Of a stretch of DNA of 50,182 nucleotides, positions 1 through 8,327 are shown in pieces. Where the stretch lies: contig JBKCTV010000048.1 in assembly GCA_046318595.1 (NCBI GenBank), positions 1 to 50,182 of the forward strand, written 5' to 3'. Each line of letters opens with the position of its first letter. Positions within the stretch are counted from its first letter, which is position 1. A program made the translations under genes and the position numbers. The notes under the pieces are model-generated. The model had not been told where the DNA came from and did no database searches. It saw only the letters and a list, made by a program, of their open reading frames with translations. This stretch comes from DAITMV01 sp046318595 (GTDB lineage: Bacteria > Pseudomonadota > Gammaproteobacteria > Burkholderiales > Burkholderiaceae_B).

Positions 1-208
1 GTGATCCGCAACACACGACGCATACGGATTCTGTTGGCTTCGCACCATCCGTTACGAAATATTTTTTTGACTGCCGCCCGCGCGCTGGCCTCTCCATAAG
101 CAAATCCCAGTGCGCCCCCGACACGTTGACACTTCGGGGGGGAAGGGGGAGGTTCGTCCGGGTTTCGGGTTGGCTGTCAAATTCCGGCGCATTGGCTGCG
201 GCCAAACG
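1..208. other. 5' edge region without a confident gene
   Basis: No complete gene is visible. A plus-strand frame opens at a GTG at 110 and runs into the transporter gene, but its first 33 codons do not look like the family's N-terminus. Around 180-205 another plus frame reads LAAAKR, which resembles the LAAK motif of the HlyB C39-like domain, so this may be frameshifted 5' sequence of the transporter gene. A minus-strand frame is open from about 170 to the left edge but is too short to identify. Confidence 0.3.
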
Positions 209-2212
209 ATGATTCGGCGATCAACCTACGCCAGACAGCTTGCAACGGGAGACGGTGAAATATCCGGGCTAAGCAAAACACCCTTGCCAGCCGTGGCCGT
301 GGGGCACGGCGAAAACGGATCGACGGACTTTTTCATTGTGGCCGGCGTGGGGCCCGATCAGGTCTTGATCCAATCGCCTGCCGTCGGTCGTCCCGAAACG
401 CTCACGCTCGCCCAATTCCAAGCCCGCTGGACGGGTGAGATGATCCTGTTCACTTCCCGCGCTTCTGTGGCGAGCGGCTTGGGCAGGTTCGACTTCACCT
501 GGTTCATCCCGGCTATCGTCAAATACCGCAAGCTGCTGCTGGAAGTCCTGCTGGTGAGCTTCGTGTTGCAGTTCTTTGCCCTCGTCACCCCGCTGTTCTT
601 CCAGGTGGTGATGGACAAAGTATTGGTGCATCGCGGGTTCACCACGCTCGATGTGATCGCCTTTGGGCTGGCGGCGGTGGTGGTGTTCGAAGTGTCGCTT
701 ACCGCCTTGCGCAGCTATGTCTTTGCGCATACCACCAGCCGCATCGACGTGGAGTTGGGCGCGCGCTTGTTCCGGCACTTGCTGAATTTGCCGCTCGCCT
801 ATTTTCAGGCACGGCGTGTGGGTGACTCGGTGGCGCGGGTGCGCGAACTGGAGAACATTCGATCTTTCTTGACGGGCAACGCCATCACCCTGGTGCTGGA
901 CTTGCTGTTCTCGGGCGTGTTTATTGCCGTGATGGCTTACTACAGCGGCTGGCTGACCCTGATCGTGGTGATCTCGCTGCCCTGCTATGTGATGTTGTCG
1001 GCTGCATTCACGCCTCTGCTTCGGGCCCGCCTGCGCGAGAAGTTCAGTCGCGGCGCGGAGAACCAAGCCTTTCTGGTGGAAACGATCAGCGGCATCGACA
1101 CCGTCAAAGCGATGGCCGTGGAGCCGCACTGGACGCGCAAGTGGGACAACCAGTTGGCGGCTTATGTGTCATCGAGCTTCAAAACCGCCACGATCGGCAC
1201 ATTTTCCAATAGCGGCGTGACACTGATCTCCAAACTGGTGGCGGTGGCCACCATTTATGTAGGCGCCAGGCTAGTGATCGACAACCAGCTCACCGTGGGC
1301 CAGTTGATCGCCTTCAACATGCTTGCCGCCCAAGTGGCACAGCCGGTGATGCGGCTGGCGCAATTGTGGACCGATTTTCAGCAAATCGGGATATCGGTCG
1401 AGCGGCTGGGCGACATTCTGAACACCCGCACTGAGGTGGCGGGCAACAAGAGCTCCCTGCCCCCACTGCTCGGGCGAATCACACTCGATGAGGTGGTGTT
1501 TCGCTACCGGCCTGACGGGCCTGAAGTACTCAAGAGAGTCTCGCTGAACATTGCGCCGGGTGAGGTGATCGGGATTGTGGGCCGTTCTGGTTCGGGCAAG
1601 AGCACTTTGACCAAGCTGGTGCAACGCCTGTATGTGCCCGAGCGCGGCCGGGTGATGGTGGACGGGATTGACTTGGCGCTGGCCGACTCCACTTCCCTGC
1701 GCCGCCAGATTGGCGTGGTGTTGCAAGAAAACGTGCTGTTTGCCCGCAGCATCCGCGAAAACATCGCGCTGGCCGACCCGGGCGCGCCGCTGGCCTCGGT
1801 GATTCAAGCGGCTAAGCTGGCCGGGGCGCACGAATTCATTCTGGAGCTGCCCGAGGGTTACGACACCCTGGTGGGCGAACACGGCTCCACGCTTTCTGGT
1901 GGGCAGCGCCAGCGCATCGCGATTGCTCGGGCCTTGATGACCAACCCCCGCGTGCTGATTTTTGACGAAGCCACCAGCGCGCTGGACTACGAGAGCGAAC
2001 GCGTCATTCAAGCCAATATGAAATCTATCTGCAAAGGCCGCACGGTGATCATCATCGCCCACCGTCTGTCGGCAGTGCGGGATGCCAACCGCATCATCGT
2101 GATGCACCGTGGGCAAATTGTGGAGACAGGAACGCATGTTGAGTTACTTCGCCCTAAAGCTGATGGTTCGACCGGTCAGTACGCGCGCTTACACCGCTTG
2201 CAGCAGGGGTGA
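209..2212 (+). CDS. Type I secretion ABC transporter, HlyB/RTX type, N-terminus degenerate
   Basis: This is the inner-membrane ATPase-permease of a type I secretion system, which exports RTX-type proteins straight from cytoplasm to medium together with an HlyD adaptor and TolC. From the ATG at 209 the product is 667 residues. The end of a C39-like domain (TPLPAV, GRPETLT, ARWTGEMIL) is followed by FDFTWFIPAI and about six membrane segments including LFFQVVMDKVLVHR. The ATPase domain has Walker A GRSGSGKST (about residue 456), signature LSGGQ and Walker B VLIFDEATSALD. HlyB proteins are about 700 residues, so roughly the first half of the C39-like domain is missing and no good ribosome site precedes either start. 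The 3' end overlaps hlyD by 4 bases. Family assignment is firm. Whether it still works is unknown. Confidence 0.9.
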   Translation: MIRRSTYARQLATGDGEISGLSKTPLPAVAVGHGENGSTDFFIVAGVGPDQVLIQSPAVGRPETLTLAQFQARWTGEMILFTSRASVASGLGRFDFTWFIPAIVKYRKLLLEVLLVSFVLQFFALVTPLFFQVVMDKVLVHRGFTTLDVIAFGLAAVVVFEVSLTALRSYVFAHTTSRIDVELGARLFRHLLNLPLAYFQARRVGDSVARVRELENIRSFLTGNAITLVLDLLFSGVFIAVMAYYSGWLTLIVVISLPCYVMLSAAFTPLLRARLREKFSRGAENQAFLVETISGIDTVKAMAVEPHWTRKWDNQLAAYVSSSFKTATIGTFSNSGVTLISKLVAVATIYVGARLVIDNQLTVGQLIAFNMLAAQVAQPVMRLAQLWTDFQQIGISVERLGDILNTRTEVAGNKSSLPPLLGRITLDEVVFRYRPDGPEVLKRVSLNIAPGEVIGIVGRSGSGKSTLTKLVQRLYVPERGRVMVDGIDLALADSTSLRRQIGVVLQENVLFARSIRENIALADPGAPLASVIQAAKLAGAHEFILELPEGYDTLVGEHGSTLSGGQRQRIAIARALMTNPRVLIFDEATSALDYESERVIQANMKSICKGRTVIIIAHRLSAVRDANRIIVMHRGQIVETGTHVELLRPKADGSTGQYARLHRLQQG

Positions 2213-3657
2213 AGACGATGCCTATTAAATCCCCCTCATTCCCGCGACTACAAGCGTTTGCCGATTTGTGCAAACGCTACGGCTCTGCATTCCGCAATGC
2301 GTGGCAACACCGCGCCCATATGCAGCCTGCCGCGCGTCTGCCGCACGAGGCGCAGTTTTTGCCCGCCGCTCTGTCACTGCAGGAGACGCCCGTTTCACCG
2401 GCTCCGCGCGTGGCGATGTGGATGCTGATCGGGTTCGCCTTGCTGGCCGTGCTGTGGGCCAGCCTCGGCCACATCGATGTGGTGGCCACGGCGAAAGGCA
2501 AGGTGGTGCCCAACGACCGCATCAAGACTATCCAGCCGTTTGGAACTGCCAGCGTCAAGGCCATTCACGTCTCAGATGGCCAGCAGGTTAAAGCCGGCGA
2601 TGTGCTGATTGAGCTCGATGCCACCACCGCACAAGCCGATGAGAATCGAGTGCAGGGCGATTTGGGCGTGGCCAGGCTGGAAGTGGCGCGTGCTCAAGCC
2701 ATGCTGACTGTGCTGGGCGGTGGTCGCAGTGTAGATCTGAAGCGACCCAACGGCATCGACGACACCCAGTTCGCTGAGGCGCAGCGGCTCCTCGCGAGCC
2801 AAATGGCCGAAGTCGCTGCCAGGCAAAACCGAATCGAGGCTGAAACCGCCAAACGCGAGGCCCAGTTGCGATCAATGCAAGAGTTGGTGCACAAGCTGGA
2901 GCTGACCCTGCCGATCGCCAAGCAGCGCGCTCAGGACTTCAAGAATTTGGCCGCGCAGAATTCCGTGTCCAAACATGAGTACCTGGAGCGCGAACAGGCC
3001 CGCATCGAGCAGGAAGCCGATCTGGCCAACCTGCGCAGCCGTCTCAGAGAGATCGAGGCCGGTCTGCGCGAGGCCCGTGGCCAGCGTGCCGAGTTGCTTG
3101 CCGAGACCCGCCGCGTCAGCCTGGACAGCATCACCAATGGGCAACAAAAAGTCGCAGCGCTGGAGCAAGACCTGCTCAAGGCCGGTTCACGCGGCAAACT
3201 GATGCAACTGAGATCGCCCGTGGACGGCACGGTGCAGCAGCTGATGGCTCATACCATCGGCGGTGTGGTGACGCCTGCGCAGCCGGTGATGGTGATCGTG
3301 CCGCGCGACAACCCGCTGGAGGTGGAAGCTTTCTTGGAGAACAAGGACATCGGCTTTGTCAAACCGAACCAGGATGCCGAGGTCAAAATCGAGACTTTCC
3401 AGTACACCAAGTACGGCACCATACACGCCAAGGTGACATCAGTGTCGCACGATGCGATCAACGACGAGAAGCGTGGGCTGATTTACTCGGCGCGGGTGAA
3501 GATGGACAAGGCCAGCATCAATGTAGACGGCACCACCGTCGCTTTGAGCCCGGGCATGGCCGTATCGGTTGAGATCAAAACCGGCAAGCGGCGCGTGATC
3601 GAGTATTTCCTGTCGCCACTGATGCGGCATACGAGCGAGAGTTTGCGCGAGCGTTGA
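2209..3657 (+). CDS. HlyD-family type I secretion membrane fusion protein
   Basis: This is the periplasmic adaptor that links the HlyB ATPase to an outer-membrane TolC channel. It has 482 residues if read from the GTG at 2209. The ATG at 2218 fits better, because AGGGG lies 8 bases upstream of it. A cytoplasmic N-terminus is followed by one membrane segment (about residues 68-86), then a lipoyl-like half (KGKVVPNDRIKTIQPF), a long alpha-helical hairpin rich in Glu, Arg and Ala (about 130-330) and the second lipoyl/beta-barrel part (RSPVDGTVQQL). The C-terminus SESLRER matches the HlyD ending. It is translationally coupled to the transporter. No RTX toxin, acyltransferase or TolC gene is seen downstream, so the substrate is unknown. 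Confidence 0.92.
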   Translation: MKTMPIKSPSFPRLQAFADLCKRYGSAFRNAWQHRAHMQPAARLPHEAQFLPAALSLQETPVSPAPRVAMWMLIGFALLAVLWASLGHIDVVATAKGKVVPNDRIKTIQPFGTASVKAIHVSDGQQVKAGDVLIELDATTAQADENRVQGDLGVARLEVARAQAMLTVLGGGRSVDLKRPNGIDDTQFAEAQRLLASQMAEVAARQNRIEAETAKREAQLRSMQELVHKLELTLPIAKQRAQDFKNLAAQNSVSKHEYLEREQARIEQEADLANLRSRLREIEAGLREARGQRAELLAETRRVSLDSITNGQQKVAALEQDLLKAGSRGKLMQLRSPVDGTVQQLMAHTIGGVVTPAQPVMVIVPRDNPLEVEAFLENKDIGFVKPNQDAEVKIETFQYTKYGTIHAKVTSVSHDAINDEKRGLIYSARVKMDKASINVDGTTVALSPGMAVSVEIKTGKRRVIEYFLSPLMRHTSESLRER

Positions 3658-3733
3658 GCGCTATGCTGGGCAGCAGGAGTTCGCAGCGCCCTCCTGCTTT
3701 CATGGCGTGTATGCGAAAGGGGTCGGGTCCGTT

Positions 3734-4276
3734 TCACGGCATGGGGGTACGCGGCTTCGGTGATACGTCCAACGCCGCCTCCGGCTCCGCAGGCGGTGCG
3801 GTCACGACATTGCGCAGCTTCAGGGAATTGTTCAAATTTTCGTAAATCGGCATTCTGGTGGGGAGCTGCGCCTTGTCCGTTTCCAGCGAAACGGCGGAGC
3901 GCTCAAGCTGGATGCGCCTCAGCGCCGGTTTTTCGTGCGAAGGTGCATGCGGCGGCACACGCTTCCGATGTTGTTTAAGGGCACGCTTTCTTTTCGGGGG
4001 CACCGAGCTTTTTGGGGGTTTGTGCGCAACAGTAGCCTGCTGGGCCGCAGCCACCACCGCCGGGGCGGACTCCGGGCGGGATGTTTGCAGGGGTTTGCGG
4101 TCTTGCTGGCGGGCTTTTTCCTCAATAAGCTTGTCGGCTGCGGACACATCTTGCGTGGCTCTGGCCGGGTTATAAGGGGGTACGCGACGTTCGGCGGCGG
4201 CCTGGGTGGCGGTAAAGAATGCGGCCGCACCGAGCAAAGCGCCGGTCAGCAGGCGTTCGCAGCGCCCTGCTTTCAT
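3734..4276 (-). CDS. Small secreted basic, Pro/Lys-rich protein of unknown function
   Basis: The 180-residue product has a clear signal peptide: a basic start, the hydrophobic run LLTGALLGAAAFF and an Ala-rich cleavage region ending near residue 28. The mature part is low in hydrophobic residues and rich in Pro, Lys, Arg and Ala (for example KPPKSSVPPKRKRALKQHRK), with a slightly more ordered stretch near PIYENLNNSLKLRN. I recognise no domain. The start ATG overlaps the stop of the upstream phosphodiesterase gene as ATGA, so it is the third gene of the ugpB-GDPD operon and is probably periplasmic. It may bind a polyanion such as DNA, RNA or the cell envelope, but that is only a guess from charge. 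Confidence 0.65.
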   Translation of the reverse strand: MKAGRCERLLTGALLGAAAFFTATQAAAERRVPPYNPARATQDVSAADKLIEEKARQQDRKPLQTSRPESAPAVVAAAQQATVAHKPPKSSVPPKRKRALKQHRKRVPPHAPSHEKPALRRIQLERSAVSLETDKAQLPTRMPIYENLNNSLKLRNVVTAPPAEPEAALDVSPKPRTPMP

Positions 4277-5073
4277 GGACAGATGGCCGATGCGGACACG
4301 CCGGCCGCGCTCGCCAGCGCCAGCCGATCGGTGAACAGACCATCGACGCCATCGGCCAGCAACTGCGCAGCGCGCGGCGCCTCATTGACGGTGTAGGCCC
4401 GTACGGCGCGACGCGTCGTATGAATGCGCCGCACCTGCTCGGGCGTAATGCCCGACTGATGCAGATGCACCGCATCGGCGTGAAGGTCGCGCGCGGCAAG
4501 GATCCAGTCGTCCGGCAAGGCCTCGTACAGCAAGGCGAGGCTGCCGATATAGCCCGCCTCGCGCATGGCTTGCAAGGCGGCTACCGAAAAGCTCGACACG
4601 ACGAGGCGTGGACGGCCGGTCGGCAAGCCAAACGGGCTTGCCTGCAAGACCCGCAGGCATTCACACGCCAAAGGCCAGGCGCTCGCATCGTCAGGCGCCT
4701 TCAACTCCAGGTTGACCGTCAGGCTCAGTGCCTCGCACAGCGCGAGCGCCGTCTGTAAATCGGGAATGCGTTCGCCGGCAAAAGGCAGGGAATGCCAGGC
4801 GCCGCTGTCGAGTGTTTGCAGCTCGGCGGCGTTCAGGCCGGCGAATGCCGCACCCGGATGGCCGCCCTGCGCCGTGCGTCCGACCGTCCAGTCATGGTGC
4901 AAGAGCGCCACGCCATCTTTGGACAGCATGACGTCGAACTCGACCGCCGCCAAGCCCTGCGCATGGCCATGACGAATCGCCGCCAAGGTGTTTTCAGGGG
5001 CGGCGCTACCACCGCCGCGATGGGCCCACCAACGCGGCATGGCCTGCAAGCATCCGGTGAGCGCGGCCGTCAT
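4273..5073 (-). CDS. ugpQ: Glycerophosphodiester phosphodiesterase, UgpQ type
   Basis: The enzyme hydrolyses glycerophosphodiesters to glycerol-3-phosphate and an alcohol. The 266-residue product starts at an ATG that overlaps the ugpB stop as ATGA. It carries the family signatures near the N-terminus: AHRGGGSAAPENT, then VEFDVMLSKDG and LLHHD, which supply the catalytic His pair and the metal-binding Glu and Asp. The metal-ligand segment VNLELK and the C-terminal NEAPRAAQLLADGVDGLFTD follow. There is no signal peptide, so it is cytoplasmic, like E. coli UgpQ. Its place directly after the binding-protein gene fits hydrolysis of imported diesters. The same frame stays open further upstream, but that part lies inside ugpB and is not coding. 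Confidence 0.9.
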   Translation of the reverse strand: MTAALTGCLQAMPRWWAHRGGGSAAPENTLAAIRHGHAQGLAAVEFDVMLSKDGVALLHHDWTVGRTAQGGHPGAAFAGLNAAELQTLDSGAWHSLPFAGERIPDLQTALALCEALSLTVNLELKAPDDASAWPLACECLRVLQASPFGLPTGRPRLVVSSFSVAALQAMREAGYIGSLALLYEALPDDWILAARDLHADAVHLHQSGITPEQVRRIHTTRRAVRAYTVNEAPRAAQLLADGVDGLFTDRLALASAAGVSASAICP

Positions 5074-6404
5074 TTTTTGGGTATGGCGTGTTTGCCGGCT
5101 TTGGCCGGCGCGCCGCCGCCCGTGGACCCGCCGAGCGCATTGGCGGCGTTCACCGCATCGTCCAGGCCGGCCTTGGGCGGCTTGGTATTGCCAAACACTT
5201 TTTCCAGCTCGATATCGGTCAAGGCCAGGACGCGATCGCGGTTCGCGCGGTAACCGCTGCTGATGATCTTGCTGTTCGGCGCGGCAATCCGGGCGCTGAG
5301 CGCGTCCCAACCGCCGAGCTGTGCGTAATAGTTGGTTTGCTTGGTCGCCAGGTAAGCGGCTTCCGAAAACGGGACACTGCCCGACCATTGATGCCATTTG
5401 GCCGAGACGCCCGGCGACAGCCACCAGGTGGCGAACTTCTGCGCGGCTTTGCGCGCATCGGGGGTCGGCTGATCGGTCAGGTACAGGCCATCGCCCAGGG
5501 GCAGTAAAGTGCCCTGCTGCATGGACACCTCTTCCCACGACGGCATGGGCGCGACACCCAACTGGCTGCTTTCGATATTGCCGACCGCCGATAAGGCCGT
5601 GGACGGGCCGATCGCCATCGGACATTCGCCGCTGGCCCATTTGCTCAGCGCACCTTCACCGCGCTTGGCGATCATCAGGTCGCTCTTGGCCCACGAGACC
5701 ATCAAGGCCAAGTGCCGGACATGCAGCAGACCGTTGAACACATAGGTTTGGCCTTTGCTTGACTTGACACTGTACGGCTCGTTTTGCCAGGACGCGAGGT
5801 TCTCGACATGCACCCAGGCCGGCTCGATCGACGCGATACCGCAGGGGTAGCCGGCTTCGCGCAGTTTGCTCGTTATGGCCTGGAGATCGCGCCAGGTTTT
5901 GATGTTGGGCTGACGGGGGTTGACGCCGATTTTTTTCAGGGCCTCGTCGCGGTACATGATAATCGGCACCGCCGGCGTGAATGGTAAAGCCATCCATTTG
6001 TTGTTGTCGTTCAGATACGGCGCGACGGCCGCTTCGCTCAGTCGGGCGGCTTCTTTGGATACCGGCTTGACCACGTCCTGTGCCACGTCGAAAGCGTTCG
6101 GCTTGATTTTCAGCAAACTATCGACGTCGCTGCCCGGCCACTGCACCCACATCGGGGCTTGCTTGTTTTGTAAGGCGGCAGTCAGCCGGGCTTTCAAGGC
6201 AGCCTGATCCGCAAAGCCTTCGAGCACGACATTGACCTCTTTCTGCTCGGCGTTGAACTGGTTCACCATAAAGGTGAAGTTTTGCGCGAGGGTGCCGCTG
6301 AGCGTGTGCCAGAGGGCAACTTCGGTGGCGGCATGGCAAACCACGGGGAGCGCAGCGGCGAGCGCCACTGCCGAGAACAATCGGAAGGTATTAAATGATT
6401 TCAT
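5070..6404 (-). CDS. ugpB: ABC transporter substrate-binding protein, UgpB-like
   Basis: This is a periplasmic binding protein of the carbohydrate-uptake-1 class, most like UgpB, which binds glycerol-3-phosphate or glycerophosphocholine. The start chosen is the ATG at 6404, since MKSFNTFRLF followed by ALAAALPVVCHA is a good signal peptide; the frame is open for 25 codons further up. Mature-region features are EVALWHTLSG, FNAEQKEV, the Trp/Tyr-containing segments WVHVENLASWQNEPY and the C-terminal ELEKVFGNTKPPKAGLDDAV. It ends in a Gly/Lys-rich tail. The product has 444 residues. No ugpA, ugpE or ugpC lies in the operon, so its permease and ATPase must be encoded elsewhere or be lost. Ligand identity is inferred from similarity and the UgpQ neighbour. 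Confidence 0.82.
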   Translation of the reverse strand: MKSFNTFRLFSAVALAAALPVVCHAATEVALWHTLSGTLAQNFTFMVNQFNAEQKEVNVVLEGFADQAALKARLTAALQNKQAPMWVQWPGSDVDSLLKIKPNAFDVAQDVVKPVSKEAARLSEAAVAPYLNDNNKWMALPFTPAVPIIMYRDEALKKIGVNPRQPNIKTWRDLQAITSKLREAGYPCGIASIEPAWVHVENLASWQNEPYSVKSSKGQTYVFNGLLHVRHLALMVSWAKSDLMIAKRGEGALSKWASGECPMAIGPSTALSAVGNIESSQLGVAPMPSWEEVSMQQGTLLPLGDGLYLTDQPTPDARKAAQKFATWWLSPGVSAKWHQWSGSVPFSEAAYLATKQTNYYAQLGGWDALSARIAAPNSKIISSGYRANRDRVLALTDIELEKVFGNTKPPKAGLDDAVNAANALGGSTGGGAPAKAGKHAIPKK

Positions 6405-6493
6405 GATCGCTATCACAAACAATAGCGGATTATAAGCGTTCTGCCGGCGACGCATCCAACGACGGGCGGCGTTCTGCATTAAAATTGGTTTTT

Positions 6494-7378
6494 ATGATCG
6501 ACGAGAGCGACATGGCACGAATCGGTTTTATCGGCCTGGGCGTGATGGGCTACCCCATGGCTGGCCATCTGTTGCGCGCCGGGCACCATGTCACGGTTTT
6601 CAACCGGACCCCGGCCAAATCCCACCAATGGCTGGCGGAGTTTTCCGCACTGGGCGAGGCATCGACGGCGCCCAGCCCCGCAGAGGCAGCCGACGGAGCC
6701 GAGGCGGTGTTCGCCTGCGTCGGCGACGATGCCGACAGCCGCTCGGTCGCACTCGCGGCTTTCACCGCCATGCAGCCGGGCGCGGTGTATATCGACCACA
6801 GCACCACATCCGCCGCGCTGGCGCACGAACTTGCGCAGGTGGCGACCGCACACGGCTTGCATTTTCTGGACGCGCCAGTGTCTGGCGGCCAGGCCGGGGC
6901 GCTCGATGGCCGGCTCACGGTCATGTGCGGCGGCGACCTCCAAACATTCGAACGGGTTCGCACGCACATGACGGCCTACGCGCAAGCCGTTACCCGAATG
7001 GGCCCGACCGGCAGCGGCCAGCTCACGAAAATGGTCAATCAAATCTGTATCGCCGGGCTGTTGCAGGGGCTCGCCGAAGGCCTGGCGTTCGGCGAACGCG
7101 CCGGGCTCGACATGGCGCAGGTGCTCGACGTCATCGGCCAGGGCGCCGCCCAGAGCTGGCAACTGCAACAACGCGGCCCGACCATGCTCCGCAACGAATT
7201 CGATTCAGGTTTCGCGGTCGACTGGATGCGCAAAGACCTAGGGCTGGTACTCGACGAAGCCCGGCGCAACGGCGCCCGGCTGCCGGTCACGGCCCTGGTC
7301 GATCAGTTTTATGCCGACCTGCAAGGGCAAGGCGGCCAGCGCTGGGACACTTCGGCGCTGATCAAACGGCTGCGATGA
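6494..7378 (+). CDS. NAD(P)-dependent beta-hydroxyacid dehydrogenase (3-hydroxyisobutyrate dehydrogenase family)
   Basis: This Rossmann-fold dehydrogenase oxidises small beta-hydroxyacids, such as 3-hydroxyisobutyrate or tartronate semialdehyde in reverse. The nucleotide-binding motif IGFIGLGVMGYPMA is near the N-terminus, the substrate-binding signature is DAPVSGG and the catalytic lysine sits in GQLTKMVNQ. The C-terminal helical domain is complete, and the length (294 residues) is normal. Translation may start at the ATG at 6494 or at 6512, where GAGAG stands at RBS distance. The gene is divergent from ugpB with a short shared promoter region and overlaps the next gene by ATGA, so the two are co-transcribed. 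The exact substrate cannot be told from sequence. Confidence 0.9.
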   Translation: MIDESDMARIGFIGLGVMGYPMAGHLLRAGHHVTVFNRTPAKSHQWLAEFSALGEASTAPSPAEAADGAEAVFACVGDDADSRSVALAAFTAMQPGAVYIDHSTTSAALAHELAQVATAHGLHFLDAPVSGGQAGALDGRLTVMCGGDLQTFERVRTHMTAYAQAVTRMGPTGSGQLTKMVNQICIAGLLQGLAEGLAFGERAGLDMAQVLDVIGQGAAQSWQLQQRGPTMLRNEFDSGFAVDWMRKDLGLVLDEARRNGARLPVTALVDQFYADLQGQGGQRWDTSALIKRLR

Positions 7379-8307
7379 ACGACACGGCGCCACACCGGCC
7401 CGGCCGTCCGGACCTACTCGGATTCTGGCTGGCCGGCCTTGGCGCGGTGTGCTTCTCCGGCAAAGCGATCGTCATCAAGCTGGGCTATCGTCACGGTGTG
7501 GACGCGACGACCTTTCTTGCCATGCGCATGCTTTTGTCGCTGCCCTTTTTCTTGGTGGCACTGCTCGTCGTGCAATGGAGGTACCGTTATCCGCGGCTCA
7601 GTGGCCGCGACGCCGGCATCATCGTCATTGCCGGGCTGCTGGGCTATTACATCGCCAGTCTGCTCGACTTCATCGGCCTGGAGTACATCAGCGCAGCGCT
7701 GGAGCGGCTGATCCTGTTCACCTATCCGTCGATCGTTCTGTTGATGACCTGCGTACTCAAGCGCCGCTGGCCTGCACGGCGTCACGTTACAGCCCTGTTG
7801 ATCAGCTATGCCGGATTGCTGCTGGTCTTCGGCCATGAGATGAACCTCGAAGGAGCGCACGTGGCCTGGGGCTCCACCCTGGTCTTTCTGTCTTCGCTCG
7901 CGTATGCGCTTTATTTGATCGTCAGCAGCAGCTTGTTGCAACGGCTCGGAACGATCCGGGTAACCTCCTCAGCAACCCTGGTATCGGCAACGGTCATCCT
8001 GGTGCATATCAGCCTTCGTCAGCCGTGGTCGATCATCTGGCAACAGCCTCCGGCGGTCTGGCAACTGTCGCTGGTGAACGCGATTTTTTGCACGGTGCTG
8101 CCGGTCTTCATGGTGATGCTGGCCATTTCGAAAATCGGTGCGCCGCGCGTGGCGCAGATCGGCATGATCGGGCCGGTGGTGACGATCGCCATGGGTGCGG
8201 TGCTTCTGGGGGAAACGTTTTCGGTGTTTCATGCAGCCGGCACGGCATTGGTGCTGGCCGGGGTGGCGCTACTGAGCGGCAGCCGGGCAGCGACCGCCCG
8301 GGTTTAG
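7375..8307 (+). CDS. EamA/DMT-superfamily membrane transporter
   Basis: The 310-residue integral membrane protein has about ten hydrophobic segments arranged as two repeats of five, the layout of the drug/metabolite transporter (EamA) superfamily. The first segment reads FWLAGLGAVCFSGKAIVIK; later ones include GYYIASLLDFIGLEYISA and, near the C-terminus, MIGPVVTIAMGAVLLGE, a common EamA repeat ending. The start ATG overlaps the stop of the dehydrogenase gene by 4 bases, so translation is probably coupled and it may move a metabolite handled by that enzyme. The substrate is not predictable; members export amino acids, nucleosides or drugs. A same-frame extension upstream lies inside the dehydrogenase gene and is not coding. 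Confidence 0.88.
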   Translation: MNDTAPHRPGRPDLLGFWLAGLGAVCFSGKAIVIKLGYRHGVDATTFLAMRMLLSLPFFLVALLVVQWRYRYPRLSGRDAGIIVIAGLLGYYIASLLDFIGLEYISAALERLILFTYPSIVLLMTCVLKRRWPARRHVTALLISYAGLLLVFGHEMNLEGAHVAWGSTLVFLSSLAYALYLIVSSSLLQRLGTIRVTSSATLVSATVILVHISLRQPWSIIWQQPPAVWQLSLVNAIFCTVLPVFMVMLAISKIGAPRVAQIGMIGPVVTIAMGAVLLGETFSVFHAAGTALVLAGVALLSGSRAATARV

Positions 8308-8327
8308 TTTGGCGTGGAAGATCTACC

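Noticed and set aside
1..170. Minus-strand open stretch as the end of a gene at the left edge
   Set aside because: About 40-50 codons look weakly coding (GALGFAYGEASARA) but there is no start context or family likeness and it conflicts with the likely hlyB 5' region.
269..1129. Long minus-strand frames inside hlyB and hlyD
   Set aside because: His/Gln/Arg-rich shadow translations typical of high-GC DNA, without start context or family match.
5074..5640. N-terminal extension of the phosphodiesterase into ugpB
   Set aside because: Arg/Gln-rich translation of the wrong frame of ugpB; a good ATG overlapping the ugpB stop exists at 5073.
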